Source: Bacteroidales bacterium
GTDB taxonomy: Bacteria; Bacteroidota; Bacteroidia; Bacteroidales; UBA932
Length of the DNA: 52,812 nucleotides
NCBI GenBank assembly: GCA_017428035.1
Contig: JAFRRR010000032.1
Coordinates: 1-52,812 of the forward strand
Reading direction: 5' to 3'
Made by a program: the position numbers and the translations under genes. The notes under the pieces were generated by a model that ran no database searches, was not told the DNA's origin, and saw nothing but the letters and a program-made list of their open reading frames with translations. Every line of letters begins with the position of its first letter. Within the stretch, counting starts at the first letter, position 1. Of this stretch, positions 45,004-51,749 are shown one piece after another.

Positions 45004-45870
45004 ATGTTTGAAGACTACGACATCGTTTGTGTTCTGGGGCCAACCGCCAGCGGCAAGACCCGCTATGCCGTGGATCTTGCCCGCAAGATGGACGCCGAAA
45101 TACTCAGCGCCGACTCGCGGCAGGTATACCGCGGGATGGACATCGGCACCGGCAAGGACCTGGACGAATACGGCGATGTCCCATACCACCTGATAGACAT
45201 TGTGGATGCCGGCGAGAAATACGATATCTACCGCTACCAGCGAGACTTTGAAAAGGCCTACCGGGATGTCCTCTCGCGCGGCAAGCGGGCCATTCTGTGC
45301 GGCGGCAGCGGACTTTATATCGAATCGGTGTGCTGCGGCTACCATCTGCCCGATGTCCCCGCAGACCCGGCGCTGCGGGCCGAATTGGAAAAGTATGACG
45401 ACGAAACCCTCATCGCCCGCCTGGCCAGCCTCAAACATCTTCACAACACCACCGACTACGACACCCGCAAGCGGCTTATCCGTGCCCTGGAAATTGCCAT
45501 CTGGGAGCAGGAACACCCGGTGCAGCGGAGCGCCTTCCTGCCCAAGAAGACAAAATACATTGGCATCAACGTCAGCCGCGAAGAGCGCCGGGAAAGAATC
45601 GAGCGCCGGCTCAGGGCCCGCCTGGAAAGCGGTATGATAGAAGAAATTAAAGGTCTTCTGGAGAGCGGAATCGCTCCTGAAGACCTTATCTACTACGGGC
45701 TGGAATATAAATTCGTGACCCGCTATCTTATTGGCGAACTCTCTTACGACGAGATGTTCAGCGGCCTGCTTACCGCCATCCGCCAGTTTGCCAAGCGCCA
45801 GATGACGTGGTTCCGGGGGATGGAGCGCAGGGGTATCGAGATCGAATGGGTGGACCCTATACGGTCATAA
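45004..45870 (+). CDS. miaA: tRNA dimethylallyltransferase, divergent MiaA form
   Basis: Transfers a dimethylallyl group to A37 of tRNAs that read U-starting codons. The 288-residue product has Walker A VLGPTASGKTRYAVDLA at residue 12 and ADSRQVYRGMDIGTGKDLDE, where canonical MiaA reads GTAKP; it also has TTDYDTRKRLIRALEIAIWE and YYGLEYKFVTRYLIG in place of the usual GIGYKE. These variants are those of the second MiaA type often found in Bacteroidetes. An additional canonical copy may exist elsewhere. Its last 14 bases overlap the converging frr gene. Confidence 0.85.
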   Translation: MFEDYDIVCVLGPTASGKTRYAVDLARKMDAEILSADSRQVYRGMDIGTGKDLDEYGDVPYHLIDIVDAGEKYDIYRYQRDFEKAYRDVLSRGKRAILCGGSGLYIESVCCGYHLPDVPADPALRAELEKYDDETLIARLASLKHLHNTTDYDTRKRLIRALEIAIWEQEHPVQRSAFLPKKTKYIGINVSREERRERIERRLRARLESGMIEEIKGLLESGIAPEDLIYYGLEYKFVTRYLIGELSYDEMFSGLLTAIRQFAKRQMTWFRGMERRGIEIEWVDPIRS

Positions 45871-46420
45871 TATCCTTTTCCTTGGCATCCAGAACCTCGT
45901 CTACCCTCTTCACATATTTGTCGGTAAACTTCTGGACTTTCTCTTCGTCGTCCTTCTCGATATCTTCGGGGAGGCCGTCTTTCTGCAGTTTCTTGAGCTG
46001 GTCCATAGCGTCGCGGCGGGCGTTGCGGATGGCCACCTTGGCATTCTCGCCCTCGCCCTTGGCCCTCTTGACCAGTTCGCGGCGGCGCTCTTCGGTGAGA
46101 GCGGGCACGTTGATGCGGATCACCTCGCCGTTGTTCTGGGGAGTGAAGCCCAGGTTGGCATCCATAATGGCCTTTTCAATGGCATGGATCATACTCTTGT
46201 CCCAAGGCTGAATGAGCATAGTCTTGGCGTCGGGAGTGGTGATGTTGGACATCTGCGGCAGCGGGGTGGCCGCACCGTAGTAGTTCACAATCACAGAAGC
46301 AAAGACCTCCGGGTTGGCCTTGCCGGCGCGGTAGGTCTTGAGTTCTTCCTGGAGGTGCGTTACCGCATCTTCCATCTTGAGTTCGGCAAACTCAAGGACT
46401 TCGTTAGCTTTTTCAATCAT
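45857..46420 (-). CDS. frr: Ribosome recycling factor
   Basis: Splits post-termination ribosomes with EF-G. The 187-residue product begins MIEKANEVLEFAELKMEDAV and has TYRAGKANPEVFASVIVNYY and NVPALTEERRRELVKRAKGE, both signature regions; the helical hairpin after it ends YVKRVDEVLDAKEKDIMTV. It lies 16 bases after pyrH, the common pyrH-frr order, and is tail-to-tail with miaA. Confidence 0.97.
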   Translation of the reverse strand: MIEKANEVLEFAELKMEDAVTHLQEELKTYRAGKANPEVFASVIVNYYGAATPLPQMSNITTPDAKTMLIQPWDKSMIHAIEKAIMDANLGFTPQNNGEVIRINVPALTEERRRELVKRAKGEGENAKVAIRNARRDAMDQLKKLQKDGLPEDIEKDDEEKVQKFTDKYVKRVDEVLDAKEKDIMTV

Positions 46421-46436
46421 ATCGGTACTTTTTCAG

Positions 46437-47147
46437 TTATTCATTGCAAACCACCGTTCCAAGGTTTTCGCCGGCCGCTATCTTTTCCAGCGTCCCCTCT
46501 GCGTTCATATCGAACACCACTATGGGGATGTTGTTCTCGCGGCACAGCGTAAACGCGGTGGCATCCATCACTTTCAAATTGTCTGCCAAAGCCTTGTCAA
46601 ACGAGAGCCTCCCGTATTTCCGGGCATTGGGGTTCTTCACGGGGTCGCTGTCGTACACGCCGTCTACCTTGGTCCCCTTGAACAGCGCATCGGCGCCAAT
46701 CTCGCAGGCACGCAGGGCTGCGGCGCTGTCGGTGGTGAAGAAGGGGTTGCCGGTGCCGCCGCCAATGATGGCCACGCCGCCCGCCTCCATAAACTTCACG
46801 GCCTCGTCACGCACGTAATACCGGGCCATCGGCTCCATCTTGGTGCTGGAGAAAACTTCCGCCGGCACGCCGGCGTTTTTGATGTACAGCGACAGGCCTA
46901 TGGAGTTGATGACGGTGGCCAGCATACCCATATGGTCGCCGCGAACACGCTCAAATCCTGCCCCCACACCCTGCAGACCGCGGAAAATGTTGCCGCCGCC
47001 GACCACTATGGCCACCTGCGTGCCGGCCTTTACCACACCTGCTATCTGACGGGCAAACGAGCCCATAACCTCTTCGTTAAGACCTTTTCCGGAGGCGCCT
47101 GCAAGGGCCTCGCCGCTGAGTTTGAGAAGGATTCTGTTGTATTTCAT
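46437..47147 (-). CDS. pyrH: UMP kinase
   Basis: Phosphorylates UMP to UDP in pyrimidine synthesis. The 236-residue hexamer-forming kinase has YNRILLKLSGEALAGASGKG at the start, QVAIVVGGGNIFRG near residue 45, GMLATVINSIGLSLYIKNAG, GGTGNPFFTTDSAAALRACE near 137 and KVDGVYDSDPVKNPNA. All are typical. It leads the pyrH-frr unit from its own promoter and is divergent from sdhC. Confidence 0.97.
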   Translation of the reverse strand: MKYNRILLKLSGEALAGASGKGLNEEVMGSFARQIAGVVKAGTQVAIVVGGGNIFRGLQGVGAGFERVRGDHMGMLATVINSIGLSLYIKNAGVPAEVFSSTKMEPMARYYVRDEAVKFMEAGGVAIIGGGTGNPFFTTDSAAALRACEIGADALFKGTKVDGVYDSDPVKNPNARKYGRLSFDKALADNLKVMDATAFTLCRENNIPIVVFDMNAEGTLEKIAAGENLGTVVCNE

Positions 47148-47174
47148 TGCGTAAAATATTGCGTTTTATCCTAA

Positions 47175-47205
47175 CAAAAGTATTCAAAGATTATGTTATT
47201 TACAA
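47175..47205 (-). promoter_or_regulatory. pyrH promoter
   Basis: Minus strand TTG, 20-base spacer, TACTTTTG; a good match to the Bacteroidetes consensus. It gives a leader of roughly 20 bases before the pyrH ATG. It lies beside, and diverges from, the sdhC element. Confidence 0.65.
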
Positions 47206-47214
47206 CTTTCGGCT

Positions 47215-47222
47215 TAACTTTG
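47215..47222 (+). promoter_or_regulatory. -7 element for sdhC
   Basis: TAACTTTG followed by C matches TAnnTTTG. At 20 bases upstream only TTA is found, so the -33 part is weak. It implies a leader of about 36 bases for sdhC. Confidence 0.5.
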
Positions 47223-47265
47223 CAGGACACTATTGAAGAAAAACAAAAAATTCATCAAACATACT

Positions 47266-47934
47266 ATGGCAAAACTCTTCACCTCTTCTATCGGCAAGAA
47301 GCTCATTATGAGCGTTACCGGTCTGTTTATGATCCTGTTCCTGACAATGCATATGGTGCTCAACTTCACCAGCATTTTCAGCCCCGAGACCTTCCAGGCA
47401 GTGTGCGACTTTATGTCCCTGCCCATCGTGACCATTATGACTCCGATTCTTGCCGCAGGCTTCGTTTTCCACATCATCTACGCCTTCGTTCTTGAGATAG
47501 GCAATATGAAGGCGCGCGGCGGCCTCAAGAGATATGAAGTTGCCAACAAGGGCGCAGCCGATTCCTGGGCTGCCAAGAATATGATCTGGTTGGGTCTCAT
47601 CGTGCTGCTGGGCTTAGCTATCCACCTGACACACTTCTGGTCAAAGATGCAGCTGCAGGAGATTACCGGCGGCGAGGTTGCCGATCCCAATATGCTGCTG
47701 GGCCAGACCTTCGGCAACATCTGGATCCTGATTCTCTACCTCGTATGGTTCTTCGCCATCTGGATGCACCTCTCCCACGGTTTCTGGAGCGCATTCCAGA
47801 CCATCGGCTGGAGCGGCAGCAAGTGGCAGAAACGCACCAAAGTGATCGGCATAGTGTATGTCACCCTGCTTATGCTTGGCTTCGCAGCCACCGCAGTTGC
47901 AGCTTACCTGCGCGCCCACGGCTACATAGCCTAA
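47266..47934 (+). CDS. sdhC: Succinate dehydrogenase / fumarate reductase cytochrome b subunit
   Basis: Membrane heme-b anchor of complex II. The 222-residue product has five hydrophobic segments and His residues placed as in the b558 family: MHMVLNFTSIF, FHIIYAFVLEIG, LAIHLTHFWSKMQ and MHLSHGFWSAFQTIGW. The start MAKLFTSSIGKKLIMSVTGL is the family start; an 11-codon upstream extension was rejected. In Bacteroidetes the flavoprotein and iron-sulphur genes follow directly. Here the stop is followed by only two bases before the converging hemW stop, so sdhA and sdhB are not linked. Confidence 0.93.
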   Translation: MAKLFTSSIGKKLIMSVTGLFMILFLTMHMVLNFTSIFSPETFQAVCDFMSLPIVTIMTPILAAGFVFHIIYAFVLEIGNMKARGGLKRYEVANKGAADSWAAKNMIWLGLIVLLGLAIHLTHFWSKMQLQEITGGEVADPNMLLGQTFGNIWILILYLVWFFAIWMHLSHGFWSAFQTIGWSGSKWQKRTKVIGIVYVTLLMLGFAATAVAAYLRAHGYIA

Positions 47935-47936
47935 TT

Positions 47937-49025
47937 CTACCGGAGATACTGCTCGATTATCGAGTCACAGATAAACCATTTGTCACGGGGGATGCATAAA
48001 GCGTCTCCCGTTTCTTGTAACATGCCGGGCTCATCTATGAGCTCTTTGGGCACGCCGCGGGCGGTGCGCAGGCCGAGCATGATCTTCTCGTTATAGACAT
48101 CGTCGGCGGTGAGCCTTTCGCCGCCGCCGTAGGGCAGATGGCCCGCTTCCAGCGCGGAGCAATATTCTTCGACAGATGCCGGATTCCACTGCCTGCGGTC
48201 GCAGCCGTTGAAAGAGTGCGCGGCGGCACCCAGACCCAGATATGCGATGCGGTCCCAGTAGGCGCTGTTGTGGCGGCTGTGACGGCCGGGAAGGCAGAAG
48301 TTGGAGATTTCGTACTGCCAGTAGCCCGCCGCAGCCAGAGTGTTCTGCAACAGCGTGTATTGGGCGGCGCAGGTTTCATCGTCCGGCTCAGAATATTCGC
48401 CACGGGCGGCCATTTCTGCCAGAGTGCTTTCGGGATCGATGCTCATCTGGTAGGCCGATATATGTTCCGGCCGCAGCGCCACCGCCTGTTCCAGATTGTA
48501 GCGCCACTGCCCTTCTGTCAGGCCGGCAAAGCCAAAAATCAGGTCGATGGAGATATTGCCGAAGCCCGCCTCACGCAGACGGGCGAATGCCTCCCGCGCC
48601 GTGGCGGCCGTGTGGCGGCGGTTCATCCATTTCAGATGTTCATCGCAGAAAGACTGGACCCCCATACTGATGCGGTTCACGCCGGCTGCGCAATAGGCCT
48701 CCAGCGGCGCCGCGCCAGACGCCACGTCTTCTGGATTGACCTCAACGGTGAATTCTTCAATATTCGACAGGTCAAACGCTTCCCCAAGCGCATCCGCAAT
48801 CGCCGTAAAGTCATCGGCAGAAAGCAGGGATGGCGTCCCGCCGCCGAAATATACGGTCTTTACAGGGCCGCAGCCGTCAAGATAATCCCGCCTGAGGGCC
48901 ATTTCTCTTTTGAGCGCAGCCACATAGCGGCCGTGCCCGCCGAAGCGGGGGCAGACCTCGGAATAAAATCCGCAATAAGTGCAGAAAGAAGCACAGAACG
49001 GGATATGGACGTATATCCCCGCCAA
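47937..49025 (-). CDS. hemW: HemW-type radical SAM protein
   Basis: Heme chaperone related to oxygen-independent coproporphyrinogen oxidase. The radical-SAM cluster motif CASFCTYC is at residues 11-18, followed by VYFGGGTPSLLSADD and NRISMGVQSFCDEHLKWMNR, with GFGNISIDLIFGFAGLTEGQ and the C-terminal HemN-like domain. At 362 residues it is full length. The start appears to be TTG: it lies right after the stop of the upstream gene (TAATTTTG), and no in-frame ATG precedes the cluster motif. HemW rather than HemN is favoured by CxxxCxxC with Phe/Tyr and the short length. Confidence 0.9.
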   Translation of the reverse strand: MAGIYVHIPFCASFCTYCGFYSEVCPRFGGHGRYVAALKREMALRRDYLDGCGPVKTVYFGGGTPSLLSADDFTAIADALGEAFDLSNIEEFTVEVNPEDVASGAAPLEAYCAAGVNRISMGVQSFCDEHLKWMNRRHTAATAREAFARLREAGFGNISIDLIFGFAGLTEGQWRYNLEQAVALRPEHISAYQMSIDPESTLAEMAARGEYSEPDDETCAAQYTLLQNTLAAAGYWQYEISNFCLPGRHSRHNSAYWDRIAYLGLGAAAHSFNGCDRRQWNPASVEEYCSALEAGHLPYGGGERLTADDVYNEKIMLGLRTARGVPKELIDEPGMLQETGDALCIPRDKWFICDSIIEQYLR

Positions 49026-49027
49026 AA

Positions 49028-49894
49028 TTACCTCAATACAAGGTCAGCGCTGCCCAGCTTGCCGTCGGCGCCGTAGACATCCACGGAGTAGGTGCCTTTG
49101 GTGTAGCTGGAGGCTCCGCTGAAGTAGATGCTCATATCCACCTCGCTGCCCTGGTAGTCAACCTCGCGGGAAGCGCTGCAGATCATCTCCTCTCCGCCGC
49201 TCTTGAACACGCGCTGGTCGCCGGAGGTCATCACTATGCCGTCGGGGCCTTTGACGCGGATATAGATGCGCCTGTAGCCCGTCTTGGCCAGGGCATTCTC
49301 TACCAGACAAAGGTCTGTGCGGAGCTTGACCACGCGGCTGCTGCGGTCGGTGACGTCGCCGCTGCCGTTGATGCCCACCAGGGTGATGCCGCGGGCCTTG
49401 AGCACGCTGCCCTTGGTAACCTGCTTCTCGAGATTGTCTGTGGTGGTGCGCAGCTCGTCATATTTCTTGCGGCTGTCGGCGGCCTCTTTCTTGGCGTCCG
49501 ACGCCTGCTGGCGCAGGGTGGTGTTAAGATTGTTCAGGGAGTCTATCTGTACGATATAATGCCTCATAATGGAGCGCATTGTGCCCAGCTCGTTTTCATA
49601 TTTGCGGATCTGGGCGCGGTTGGTAGCCTCGGTCTTTTTGAGGCGCTCTATCATCTGGTCCACTTTCTCGCGCTCTACTGCCAGCGAATCGGTGAGCAGG
49701 GTGCTGTTCACATACAGGGAATCGTAGTCGGCACGAAGGGCCACCATCTGCTCTGTGAGATCGGCCTTCTCTACCTTGAGCTGCTTCACTATCTTGCTGT
49801 TGTTAAACCAAATCACACCCAGGGCGATGAGCAGTATCGCAGCCACCATACCCAGGGCAACAATGATTTTCCTAAGTTTTTCCGCAGTTTCCAT
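49028..49894 (-). CDS. Conserved Bacteroidetes membrane coiled-coil protein
   Basis: A 288-residue protein of unknown function. One membrane helix lies at about residues 10-29 (IVALGMVAAILLIALGVIWF), then a long coiled coil from 30 to about 160 and a C-terminal beta domain (residues about 170-288) with ARGITLVGINGSGDVTDRS and RIYIRVKGPDGIVMTSGDQR. Similar proteins with this order are widespread in Bacteroidetes and carry no assigned role. The start METAEKLRKI was chosen 16 codons inside a longer frame because the upstream part is in the promoter. hemW begins two bases after its stop. Confidence 0.75.
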   Translation of the reverse strand: METAEKLRKIIVALGMVAAILLIALGVIWFNNSKIVKQLKVEKADLTEQMVALRADYDSLYVNSTLLTDSLAVEREKVDQMIERLKKTEATNRAQIRKYENELGTMRSIMRHYIVQIDSLNNLNTTLRQQASDAKKEAADSRKKYDELRTTTDNLEKQVTKGSVLKARGITLVGINGSGDVTDRSSRVVKLRTDLCLVENALAKTGYRRIYIRVKGPDGIVMTSGDQRVFKSGGEEMICSASREVDYQGSEVDMSIYFSGASSYTKGTYSVDVYGADGKLGSADLVLR

Positions 49895-49913
49895 ATAGAT
49901 GATATATTTGATA

Positions 49914-49931
49914 CAAAAATAGTTATTTTTG
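49914..49931. promoter_or_regulatory. Divergent promoters with palindromic -7 elements
   Basis: CAAAAATA (minus-strand TATTTTTG) and TATTTTTG (plus strand) stand two bases apart, forming a perfect palindrome. They are -7 elements for the coiled-coil gene and the small membrane protein gene. The minus strand also has TTG 18 bases upstream. With so little space the two polymerases could not bind at the same time. Confidence 0.5.
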
Positions 49932-49960
49932 TAAACATTCAATTCTTAAGCCACACGATT

Positions 49961-50446
49961 ATGAAGTACCTGATCCGTTCCCTGAAGTATCTTTTATACT
50001 TTGTGATTATATTCTGCCTGTGCCTCGCCATTGTGGTGCTGTTCTCACACCAGTCCTTCTCTGACATCCCGTCCCTTTTCAAGGAGGGTTCATTCCTGCC
50101 CATCTGCCTTATTTTCCTGGGCTTTGCGCTGCTTTACCCGGCCGTGGGATACCGCAAGGCCAAGCTGGTGCTGGACGGCGAATGGAAAGACTACCGCAAT
50201 GCCATTATGAAGACTATGGAAGGCGCCGACTACGAGCTGGTGAGCGAGACCGACCGCACACTAAAATTCCGCTCAAAACGCACCGGCGTGCGCCTTTCCC
50301 GTATGTGGGAAGATGCCATAACCTTTGAGCAGCAAGAGAACGACCCCGCCCTGGTAAAGGTGGACGGCCCCAGCCGCGACACCCTGCGCCTGGTGGGCAG
50401 CGTTTACTACAACTACCGTATGGAACACCCTCAAAGCGAAGAATAA
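49961..50446 (+). CDS. Small membrane protein, conserved hypothetical
   Basis: A 161-residue protein with two hydrophobic segments (about residues 9-29, LKYLLYFVIIFCLCLAIVVL, and 45-62, LPICLIFLGFALLYPAVGYR). A soluble alpha/beta domain follows, MKTMEGADYELVSETDRTLK and FRSKRTGVRLSRMWEDAITF. I do not recognise a family. The ATG lies at the end of the divergent promoter region; a longer frame begins in the antisense strand of the neighbour and was rejected. It is followed after one base by the DUF2007 gene, so the two are probably coupled. Confidence 0.7.
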   Translation: MKYLIRSLKYLLYFVIIFCLCLAIVVLFSHQSFSDIPSLFKEGSFLPICLIFLGFALLYPAVGYRKAKLVLDGEWKDYRNAIMKTMEGADYELVSETDRTLKFRSKRTGVRLSRMWEDAITFEQQENDPALVKVDGPSRDTLRLVGSVYYNYRMEHPQSEE

Positions 50447-50447
50447 T

Positions 50448-50672
50448 ATGAAAACGGTAAAGGAATATCCCGAGCTGATGCCGGCCGAAATAGACCGCTC
50501 CCTGCTGGAGGCGGAGGGTATAATGTGCGACATCCTGAACCAGAATCTGCTTTACATCAGCTATGCACCCTGCGCAGACTTTGCCATCAAGTTGGTGGTT
50601 GCAGACGAAGACTACAACCGTGCCCTCAGCATTCTGAACGCCACAATCGTAGAAGACTCCCCACAGGAATAG
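50448..50672 (+). CDS. DUF2007 domain protein
   Basis: A 74-residue cytoplasmic protein. The pattern SLLEAEGIMCDILNQNLLYI, then FAIKLVVADEDYNRALSILN, is that of DUF2007, annotated as putative signal-transducing proteins with a ferredoxin-like fold. The usual form begins with a strand holding the vestibule for two subunits and ends with a helix that reads ALxIL. Function is not known. It is the last intact backbone gene before the accessory tail. Confidence 0.75.
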   Translation: MKTVKEYPELMPAEIDRSLLEAEGIMCDILNQNLLYISYAPCADFAIKLVVADEDYNRALSILNATIVEDSPQE

Positions 50673-50703
50673 GGCAACATTCAAGTTCACAAATGACTAT
50701 TCC

Positions 50704-50849
50704 CCGCCAAAGTGGCGCGGGTTATTATGGCCGAGATTGCTGTCCATGGCTATACTGTCCAGCGCCTATTCCCGAAATGAGCCCTTGGCGCGAGGATACC
50801 CCATCCCAGAAGCATCTCGGAGAAGGATTGCTCCGCGCCAGTTTGGCGG
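50704..50849. repeat. Inverted repeat with 17-base arms
   Basis: CCGCCAAAGTGGCGCGG (50704-50720) and CCGCGCCAGTTTGGCGG (50833-50849) are complementary at 16 of 17 positions, 112 bases apart. Each arm is itself nearly palindromic (CGCCA and TGGCG). This could be the ends of a small mobile element or paired recombination sites. Confidence 0.45.
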
Positions 50850-50874
50850 TCGGGGCAGAAAAGCCGAAGCATCG

Positions 50875-50991
50875 AAGGCGGTGCTGAACGGTGCAGACCC
50901 AAGCGTGGTCCAGCAGATGCTGGGGCACGAATCAATCCTGACCACCGAAATCTATACCCACTTAGACTCCGCCAATAAGTGCGAAAACTAA
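50875..50991 (+). pseudogene. Truncated tyrosine recombinase (XerD-like) C-terminal fragment
   Basis: The frame encodes GADPSVVQQMLGHESILTTE followed by IYTHLD and a stop. This is the end of a tyrosine recombinase: LGHxS supplies the catalytic His and IYTH the nucleophile Tyr. Nothing resembling the rest of the enzyme (about 250 residues) occurs upstream in any frame, so it is a remnant. It sits exactly where GC-rich backbone changes to AT-rich DNA. Confidence 0.8.
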
Positions 50992-51120
50992 CACAAAAAA
51001 AGAAGATTTCATATTTATTACGATTATAGTGTCAATAGGAAACAAAGGAACATATAGTACCAAGACGTATAAGCGAAGTACCCATCACCTTCAAAAGATA
51101 GCGGGTAGTTCAACGAATCC

Positions 51121-51747
51121 TTATAGTGAACTATCAAATACATAAAACAACCATGTATAATTCTGGTCGTCCAAAAAAGATTCCGCCCTTACACTATGAA
51201 AGACATTAGTATCTCTGTCGTAGACTAAAGCATATAGAACAGCATCTTCAATACTCCAATAATAACCATTATAATAGTCCCTACTAAGGTTTTCAATTGA
51301 AAACAGATAATGCGTTCGCGAAGTTAAAGCATAATTGATCAGGGGAATAATGACAGTTTCGTGATACCAATTGCGATATGTGATGGGGCCAGCCATCTCA
51401 TAGCCTTTAATCTCTCCACAATAATACAACTGCCCCAGCGGGAAAACGTAGTACTCGTCATTGTTGACATCTAATGCGATATCGTTTGCTAAAATAGGGT
51501 GCTCCAAAAAACTAAAGAGTGAGTCCTTCCTCTGTGATGGAGATAAAGCCAACCATTCTGTTCCATATTCATACAGATTCATAATACATGGAACATATAA
51601 AAGAGTTGTGTCAGTATAGGCACTTTTATATTGTTCATATCGTTCTAAATAGTCATTAACAAAACTGTGACTGTCGTGAATATCCTGTGCTGTCATTAGA
51701 GGGGATATGACAACACCCATTATTGTTAATAGTATACGCAAGTTCAT
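51121..51747 (-). CDS. Unknown secreted protein, candidate immunity partner of the Rhs toxin
   Basis: A 208-residue protein with a Sec signal (MNLRILLTIMGVVISPLMTA, cleaved near TAQ). The mature part is rich in Tyr and acidic residues (YEQYKSAYTDTTLLYVPCIM, NNDEYYVFPLGQLYYCGEIK). No family is recognised. It begins two bases after the stop of the Rhs gene on the same strand, the position in which immunity genes of polymorphic toxins are found, and its codons are AT-rich like the toxin tip. A secreted immunity protein would fit a toxin acting in the periplasm. Immunity is inferred from position only. Confidence 0.55.
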   Translation of the reverse strand: MNLRILLTIMGVVISPLMTAQDIHDSHSFVNDYLERYEQYKSAYTDTTLLYVPCIMNLYEYGTEWLALSPSQRKDSLFSFLEHPILANDIALDVNNDEYYVFPLGQLYYCGEIKGYEMAGPITYRNWYHETVIIPLINYALTSRTHYLFSIENLSRDYYNGYYWSIEDAVLYALVYDRDTNVFHSVRAESFLDDQNYTWLFYVFDSSL

Positions 51748-51749
51748 TA

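Larger units (their letters stand above)
50673..51120. other. Non-coding stretch with recombinase remnant and inverted repeat
   Basis: No intact gene is found in these 448 bases. They contain an inverted repeat (50704-50849) and a recombinase fragment (50875-50991), described separately. From about 50992 the base composition turns AT-rich, and no tRNA or terminator hairpin of note was seen in 50992-51120. Confidence 0.6.

Noticed and set aside
50737-50874. Upstream part of the frame that contains the recombinase remnant
   Set aside because: The frame is open, but its sequence bears no similarity to the recombinase N-terminal or catalytic core, so it was not counted as part of the fragment.
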